Below, piece by piece: positions 58,616 to 64,000 of a DNA stretch of 64,000 nt. The translations under genes were made by a program, and so were the position numbers. The DNA lies in contig NC_033638.1 of assembly GCF_001540865.1 (NCBI RefSeq), positions 10,059,315-10,123,314 of the forward strand, read 5' to 3'. Numbering within the stretch: the first letter of the stretch is position 1; each line of letters opens with the position of its first letter. This DNA is from Ananas comosus. Lineage: Eukaryota; Streptophyta; Magnoliopsida; Poales; Bromeliaceae. Below the pieces are notes generated by a model. The model saw only the letters and a program-made list of their open reading frames with translations. It had not been told where the DNA came from and ran no database searches.

Positions 58616-59365
58616 GCCATACATCCACACCCAACTATCTAGCCTGATTTTCTTTTTCTTTTTCTTTTTTTTTAAATTTTGTTCACCAATCTTTGGTCAC
58701 CCACAAATTAATCAAGCAACTCAAACATTCTTTTTCTCCTAAATGACTAAGTTTCTCACCGTCGTTTTCATTAAAACACCTTCACATAATTATATTTACT
58801 TGTTTAGTATACAAGAAAATTTTTCAATTTTCCCAGGGAAAAAATTAAAAAGGACAACAATAAGTACATATGAATACAAACACAAAGAAAGTAGAACCAA
58901 CTTAGGGTTTTAGACAAGTCATAAGGTTGACCTAATCTCCTATCCGAAAGTCAGACCTAGTCAACCCTCTCAAAACTTCATCTTCCTGCATATAAATAAC
59001 AGTGAAATTTAGCTGTTGAGTTTTGCGTGATCTCAAAACCCTAGATCTATACTCATCCTTCATCTCTAGCTCTTCATCATGCTTATTAAACCGGAGAGTT
59101 CGTGCACGTATATGAAAATAACGAGTCTACATAAATGCAACTAGCTAGTCTCAAATTAAGCAAAAGCATTTTTCACATGTATTACATCATGAACAACTTG
59201 ATGCAGTCGAAAATAGCAAGTGTAGCTGTGAATATTACATCTTACATAAAATATATATGATGCTATGTGTATATAGCCCATATATTTTAACTTATAGTTA
59301 AAACACAAAAGAATTAAAAAGCTCGCGAGAAATTAAACCAAATAAAACTCTTTTTCTTTTCTTCT

Positions 59366-59405
59366 TGTGCTGCTGCTGCTGCTGCTGCTGCGGCGGCGGC
59401 GGCGG
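59366..59405 (-). repeat. (GCT)n and (GCG)n trinucleotide repeats
   Basis: About 8 GCT units followed by GGC/GCG units lie just past the stop codon of the ABCG gene, in its 3'UTR. They give a spurious Ala-rich frame. Confidence 0.8.
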
Positions 59406-59414
59406 TGGCCGCTT

Positions 59415-61799
59415 CTACCTCCTCTTGTTCTTGCTCCCAAGCAGCAATGCAAAGTAGAAGAGTAGGCGGAAGAGGAAGCCCCACGCGACCGTAACCCAAA
59501 AGCAGTTCCACTTATTGAGATCGGTAATGGCCTGCCCCTTGAGAATGTCCGCGCCCGTCATGATGCAGGTGTTGTTGTTTATGTTAACGCCGAGCGACGC
59601 GCTCATGGCCTTGAGCAGGTTCAGCTTGAGGGCGTTGGGCAGGCCGCCGAGCGGCGTGTTGTCGAACATCTGCGTCCCCCTGACGAAGCACTTGCTGGGG
59701 TCGCTGAACTCGTTCTGCATCACCCCCTCGTAGGGGTACTTGACGAGCGAGAGGTAGTGGAACCAGATCCAGTAGGCGGGGATGCGGTCGCGGTTGATGA
59801 AGAAGCCGCTGAAGAGGAGGAAGTAGGCGAGTATGGAGACGACGACCGTGTAGCCGAGCATGACGTGCGTGACGACCCCGGAGAGGAAGGTGACGAAGCC
59901 GCTGCCGGCCCAGAAGGCGGCGAGGATGATGAGCACGAAGTAGACGAAGCCCGAGAAGCCGCCTGCGAGGCCGACGGCGAAGAAGGTGGTGAGCGCGAAG
60001 GCGACGGAGAGGAAGATGAGCGGCGGGAAGCCGACGACGGCGTGGGAGAGCACGTAGGAGGAGCGGCGGTAGGCGTTGTAGGCGGTCTCGCGCATGAAGA
60101 TGTAGCGCTCGTTGAGGAAGACGGGGAGCGCGTCGGCGCAGGTGAAGAACATGGTGGACATGGCGATGGCGAAGAAGCCGAGCCGCTCCTGCACCCCCTT
60201 GGGCGAGCTGTCCAGCCGCCAGAAGATGGTCCCCAGGATGAACCCCGTCACCAGCACCGCCGCCAGCCGGATGATGAACAGCTCCGGCATCCGCTTCGTG
60301 TTCGTGAACGACCGCTTCGTCAGCACCCACATCTCGATCCAGAACGGGTTCGCGAACTTGGACACCGACCGATCCGCCCGCGCCCCCCCCATGTCCGTCG
60401 CCCCCGACACCAGCTTCCCGCGCGATATGCTCGCGCTGATCGCCTCCTTCAGCGACATCATGTTGTTGTTGTTGTTGGTATTGTTGTTATTGTCGTTGTT
60501 GGGACTGGCACTGCTGTGATTGTTGTTGTGCTGCTTGGGATGCGGCGGCTTCTTCTGCTGCTGCCACGAGCGGTTGAACTCGACGAGCGAGGCGGCGCCG
60601 GCGGGGTTCGTGCTCTCGAGCTCGCGGATGAGGTCGAGCGCGAACTCGGTGGGGTTCTCGTTCTCCGGGATGGGCTTGCCGAACTCGGAGAAGAAGAGCG
60701 GCAGGCCGTCCGGGGGCCCGTAGTAGACGGTCTGGCCGCGGGAGAGGAAGAGCAGGCGGTCGAGCAGGCAGAGGATGCGGTAGCTGGGCTGGTGCACCGA
60801 CATGACCACGATGCTGCCGCTCTGCGCGATCCGCTGCAGCACCTTCACCACCATGAACGCGCTCGTCGAGTCCAGCCCCGACGTGGGCTCGTCCAGGAAC
60901 AGCACGATCGGGTCGTGGATGATGTCGATGCCGATGGACACGCGCCGCCGCTCCCCGCCCGACACGCCGCGGTGGATCTCGTCCCCGATGATGGTCTTCG
61001 TCGCGGCGCGGAGCCCCAGCTGGTCGATCAGCGCCTGCACCCGGCTCTTCTTCTTCGACGCCGACAGCGACCGCGGCAGCCGGAACTCCGCCGAGAACAT
61101 CAGCGTCTCCTCCACAGTCAGCATCGGGTACAGCAGGTCGTCCTGCATCACGTACGCCGAGATCACCTTCAGCAGCTGCCCGTCCAGCGTCTCGCCGTTC
61201 AGGGTCACGCTGCCCTGCAGGCTCTCCTTCGCGATGCGGTTCGCCAGCGCGTCGATCAGCGTCGACTTCCCCGACCCGCTCGCGCCGAGCACGGCCAGGA
61301 TCTCGCCCTCCCGCGCCTCGCCGGAGATGGAGTCCAGCAGGGTCTTCGTCCGGGCCCCGTCGCCGCCCCCCGCGGCGATGGGGTCCGTCGCCAGCCGGTT
61401 GCTGCCGCGGTAGGGGAGGCACGCCCCGCCGCCGCCCTCCTGCCGCTGCTTCACGCTGTAGGAGAGGTCGGTGAAGGAGAGCACGAAGGGCTGGTGCTGC
61501 GGGGGTCGCGGGGCGGCGACCTCGCCGAGCTCGAGGACGTAGTGGGACGGGGAGGACGCCGGGGAGGAGGCGTCGCTGCGCGCGTCGCCGACGCGCTTCA
61601 GGAGCTGGGCGAGCGTGGCGGAGGGCGAGGAGTCCGGCGCCGGAGGCTGTGGCGGCGGCGGCGGCGGCGGAGGAGGATGAGGAGGAGGAGAGAGGGGGTG
61701 GTGGTGGCCGAGGAGGCCGTTGCGCGCCACGTCCTCGGCTTCCTCCATGGGCGAGCTCCTCCTCTCGAAGAACGAGAGCTTGTCCACGAACCGCGACAT
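59415..61799 (-). CDS. ABCG: ABCG subfamily half transporter (WBC type)
   Basis: Intronless, 794 aa. The Met at 61799 ([14 protein letters not shown]) is chosen. The frame extends 48 codons upstream, but family members start with a similar MSR/MAR-type N terminus. The N terminus has a poly-Pro tract (about 37-53). The nucleotide-binding domain follows: Walker [10 protein letters not shown] at 172-180, ABC signature VSGGE at 279-283, Walker B IVLFLDEP at 298-305 and an H-loop in SVHQPS. A Gln/Asn-rich linker with poly-Asn (near 60440-60540) leads to a six-helix membrane domain ending in LLGSKNKRR. Domain order NBD-TMD in one half-size chain defines ABCG. The intronless structure and N terminus point to the clade of Arabidopsis ABCG1/2/6/16/20 and rice ABCG5 (RCN1), linked to suberin precursor export at the plasma membrane. 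It needs a dimer partner. Exact orthology is inferred. Confidence 0.92.
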   Translation of the reverse strand: MSRFVDKLSFFERRSSPMEEAEDVARNGLLGHHHPLSPPPHPPPPPPPPPQPPAPDSSPSATLAQLLKRVGDARSDASSPASSPSHYVLELGEVAAPRPPQHQPFVLSFTDLSYSVKQRQEGGGGACLPYRGSNRLATDPIAAGGGDGARTKTLLDSISGEAREGEILAVLGASGSGKSTLIDALANRIAKESLQGSVTLNGETLDGQLLKVISAYVMQDDLLYPMLTVEETLMFSAEFRLPRSLSASKKKSRVQALIDQLGLRAATKTIIGDEIHRGVSGGERRRVSIGIDIIHDPIVLFLDEPTSGLDSTSAFMVVKVLQRIAQSGSIVVMSVHQPSYRILCLLDRLLFLSRGQTVYYGPPDGLPLFFSEFGKPIPENENPTEFALDLIRELESTNPAGAASLVEFNRSWQQQKKPPHPKQHNNNHSSASPNNDNNNNTNNNNNMMSLKEAISASISRGKLVSGATDMGGARADRSVSKFANPFWIEMWVLTKRSFTNTKRMPELFIIRLAAVLVTGFILGTIFWRLDSSPKGVQERLGFFAIAMSTMFFTCADALPVFLNERYIFMRETAYNAYRRSSYVLSHAVVGFPPLIFLSVAFALTTFFAVGLAGGFSGFVYFVLIILAAFWAGSGFVTFLSGVVTHVMLGYTVVVSILAYFLLFSGFFINRDRIPAYWIWFHYLSLVKYPYEGVMQNEFSDPSKCFVRGTQMFDNTPLGGLPNALKLNLLKAMSASLGVNINNNTCIMTGADILKGQAITDLNKWNCFWVTVAWGFLFRLLFYFALLLGSKNKRR

Positions 61800-61914
61800 C
61801 TCGCAGCTTTTTAACCTGCGATTATTAATAACCACAGCTCGACACGCAACTCGAGGAGATCTCAAGCGCCGTGGGGAACGCGAAGCGTCCGTACGCGATA
61901 CCTCTGCTGTACCG

Positions 61915-62005
61915 AGAGAGAGAGAGAGAGAAGAGAGAGTCAAAGAAGCAACCCTTTCCGCATGTGCTTCCGCTCAAATGAGACTTGTTNGAGAGAGAGA
62001 GAGAG
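61915..62005. repeat. (GA)n leader repeats with an N
   Basis: Two (GA)n tracts (61915-61931 and 61990-62004) lie in the leader of the ABCG gene, with an N at 61990. On the gene's strand they read as CT, which is common in plant 5'UTRs. Confidence 0.75.
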
Positions 62006-62055
62006 GAAGAAGAGTGCTTTGGTTATTTTTTGGTTTCGTGTGGCTAGTTTAACCC

Positions 62056-62123
62056 GAGTTTTATAGATGATCTTACACGAGCAACAAAAAGCACACGTGG
62101 CGGGGTCTATGTCACGCCACGTG
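62056..62123 (-). promoter_or_regulatory. ABCG promoter: TATA box and two ACGTG elements
   Basis: On the minus strand CTATAAAAC lies at about 62060-62068. Upstream of it are palindromic CACGTG cores at 62094-62099 (in ACACGTGGC, a strong ABRE form) and 62118-62123 (in CCACGTGGG). Two ABRE/G-box cores 24 bases apart next to a TATA box predict bZIP binding and possible abscisic-acid or osmotic control. This is an inference from motif rules. Confidence 0.65.
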
Positions 62124-62687
62124 GGAACATGGGCCGAGGGGAAGGGGCGCGGGGTGGCGCTATGTACGATGAGGTTGATTAGGTGGGGGGTGTTTAGCTG
62201 CACGCTAACTATGGATAGATCGTATGGGAATTAGATTAAGAATTCACAAATAGAAAAATAAAGAGGGTGTGGGATTGTAAAATTTGCAATAGAATATGCG
62301 GAGTTTGGTCAGAATCTGGCGAGAAGAGAGTGTGTGGTAGTTCGCGTGGTGCGGAGGGGGGGTGAGCGTGTGCTCGTGAGGGTGCGGAAATCGGTAGTTA
62401 AGTTGCAGATGAGCACCGGTACCAAATATGTAGCTAACCATGGATGCAACATGGAAAAGGTAAGGGGGATTGGGTCATGGGTTGATCATTCCGGTCGCGT
62501 CGCGTCCGGTCGGGTTGGGTCGGATCAGATCAGGTTGGTAAGTGTTACTGGTCAAAGATGGGGGGTGCCCATGTTGCGTACCTTGCTCTCCTTTTTTGTG
62601 TGTGTGTGTGTGTATATATATGTATATATATAAATAAATATTATATACGGTTGTTACTTTGGTTTAATATGTTGGTCCAAGTGAATT

Positions 62688-63047
62688 ATCTAGATCAAGA
62701 ATTTAAGTATCGTGGCACGAGATAGTATCGAAAACTTACCGCTACGGTATAACACGGTACGTGTCGAGCCGTGCCGATGGTACTGGTCAAAAAAATTCTT
62801 ATGTGCTGACACATATAATAGCAATAAATATTTATTTTCTTTAGCAACAAAATATTCTAACTATTTATTATGTTTTTTTATCACATCTTTTGAACTTTAT
62901 TAAGAAAATAATTTATTAATTTAAAAAATAGAGGGTTTTAAACTGTGCCATTGGTACGGGATCTACATCGTACCAGTATCTTATTGACATAGTATGACAC
63001 TGTGGATATGGCCCGTACCGACGGGCACTTAAAACCTTGATCTAGAT
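62688..63047. mobile_element. MITE with CTAGATCAAG termini
   Basis: ATCTAGATCAAGAATTTAAG at the left and CACTTAAAACCTTGATCTAGAT at the right are inverted repeats. Inside, GGTACGTGTCGAGCCGTGCC and GGCCCGTACCGACGGGC form further complementary arms, with repeated GTAC-containing palindromes. About 360 bp and no coding capacity. Confidence 0.65.
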
Positions 63048-64000
63048 ACTCTTAATTGAAAGAGAGCTACTCTTTTACAAGTTGAGAAAGCTTTGTATCT
63101 AAGGAACCATTTAAGGCTCGGAAAGCTCAATTTCGCAGAGAGACAAACCAAAACCGGATTATGGGACAATTAAATCAAATGTAATAAAACAACTGTGGCT
63201 ACTTCACCTGTAAGAAAAGCGGGGCCTTGATTTGGCATTAATTTGTAGGTAAGGCGCAGTTGATCGATAACAACATTTTTATTTTTAGTAAGGGTCAAGT
63301 TTTTCAAGTTTATCCTTCCTTGTTTTTTTAACTCAACCAGGCTTCTTAGGCCTGTTTGATATTGCTGTATTTTTTTTTCTTAATATTTTTAAATGCAATT
63401 TTGCACTATAGAATGCGGAACTGGGTGAAAAGTACTTGTGTTCTACACATTTATTCAGCTTTATTTGGCAACAAAAAATAAATAGTAACTTTTTTATACT
63501 TATTTGGATTTTTAGAAGAGAGTTTTTTTGGCATGCAACCATTTTACATTGCATTCTGGTCAATAATTGCAAAAATAATTCTTTTTTTCTTGTTGACACA
63601 TCTAACTACGTATTTTTAAAATATAATAATATTAGACAAAACCCTAAATGCTAAAACACCAACGTTATAAACGATGAAAGCGTGCAACCCTTTATAACGA
63701 GGGGTAACCTTCTCCACTCAATCAAACAACACATAATAATAATAATAATAATAATAAAAGACTATATCTGGAGTTGCGATGATGTGTTGCATTAGATAGA
63801 AAAGTACCAAAGAAAAATGTTTTGTTCATTTCTCTCTAAAAAAAAAAAGCATCACATCGTGTAGATTGCAATCACTATCACAATATAATTTCTCCGATCG
63901 GTGTACAAGATGAAGAAATATAATTTCATATATACTCTCGCTCTAATTTCTTTTTGCCCAAGGGCATTAAATAGGAGGGAGTATAGTAGCCCACTATCAA
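63048..64000. other. AT-rich intergenic DNA to the window end
   Basis: No exon or element recognised. It contains a (TAA)n run at about 63736-63758. The small frames at 63333-63654 on both strands overlap each other and have no family resemblance. Confidence 0.5.

Noticed and set aside
59757..61814. A 685-codon open frame on the plus strand opposite the ABCG gene
   Set aside because: It is the GC-driven mirror frame of a GC-rich coding exon, very rich in Arg, Glu, Asp and Val, with no domain. The minus strand has clear Walker A, signature and Walker B motifs.

Overview
The window is plant nuclear DNA, most likely from a commelinid monocot. Every convincing gene has plant-type GT-AG introns. 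Two genes (the ABCG transporter and the small plastid-type protein) are strongly GC-rich, as is common in commelinids. The intergenic DNA is AT-rich and full of MITE-like palindromes, SINE-like copies and long (GA)n, (CT)n and (TA)n runs. The gene set would fit pineapple or a relative, but the species call is an inference. There is no bacterial, phage, CRISPR or viral content.

Layout. 1-10.8 kb: a tandem lambda-class glutathione S-transferase (GSTL) array. It holds a truncated copy (exons 1-4, 2639-3219), a complete gene A (3767-6297, 240 aa) and a complete gene B (7467-10755, 242 aa). The first ~460 bases repeat the 3' flank of gene A, which implies another copy just left of the window. 12.0-15.8 kb (-): an NFRKB-like chromatin protein with a 5'UTR intron. 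16-23 kb: a gene-free, SSR- and MITE-rich stretch. 23.2-24.2 kb (+): a WOX3-type homeobox gene. 24.2-29.3 kb: intergenic DNA with nested transposons. 29.3-31.8 kb (+): an ALS3/STAR2-type UPF0014 membrane protein. 32.7-35.35 kb (+): a single-pass membrane protein of unknown function. 37.05-40.86 kb (+): an RS2Z-type SR splicing factor. 44.1-50.4 kb (+): a 1267-aa, largely disordered nuclear-type protein. 52.1-52.8 kb (-): a small plastid-type membrane protein with an HLIP/LHC-like motif. 53-59.3 kb: intergenic repeats. 59.4-61.8 kb (-): an intronless ABCG half transporter with two ACGTG elements in its promoter. 62-64 kb: intergenic, with one MITE.

The genes do not form a pathway or operon. 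They are ordinary neighbours in a plant genome, and only the GSTL copies are linked by duplication. The observations most worth following are the foldback element with six copies of a ~35-bp palindrome, the GSTL partial duplication that ends exactly at an N, the HLIP-like motif in the small plastid-type protein, and the clustered SUMO- and EAR-like motifs in the 1267-aa protein. I found no clear evidence for a wholly new multi-gene system. All exon coordinates come from reading splice sites and frame by eye.
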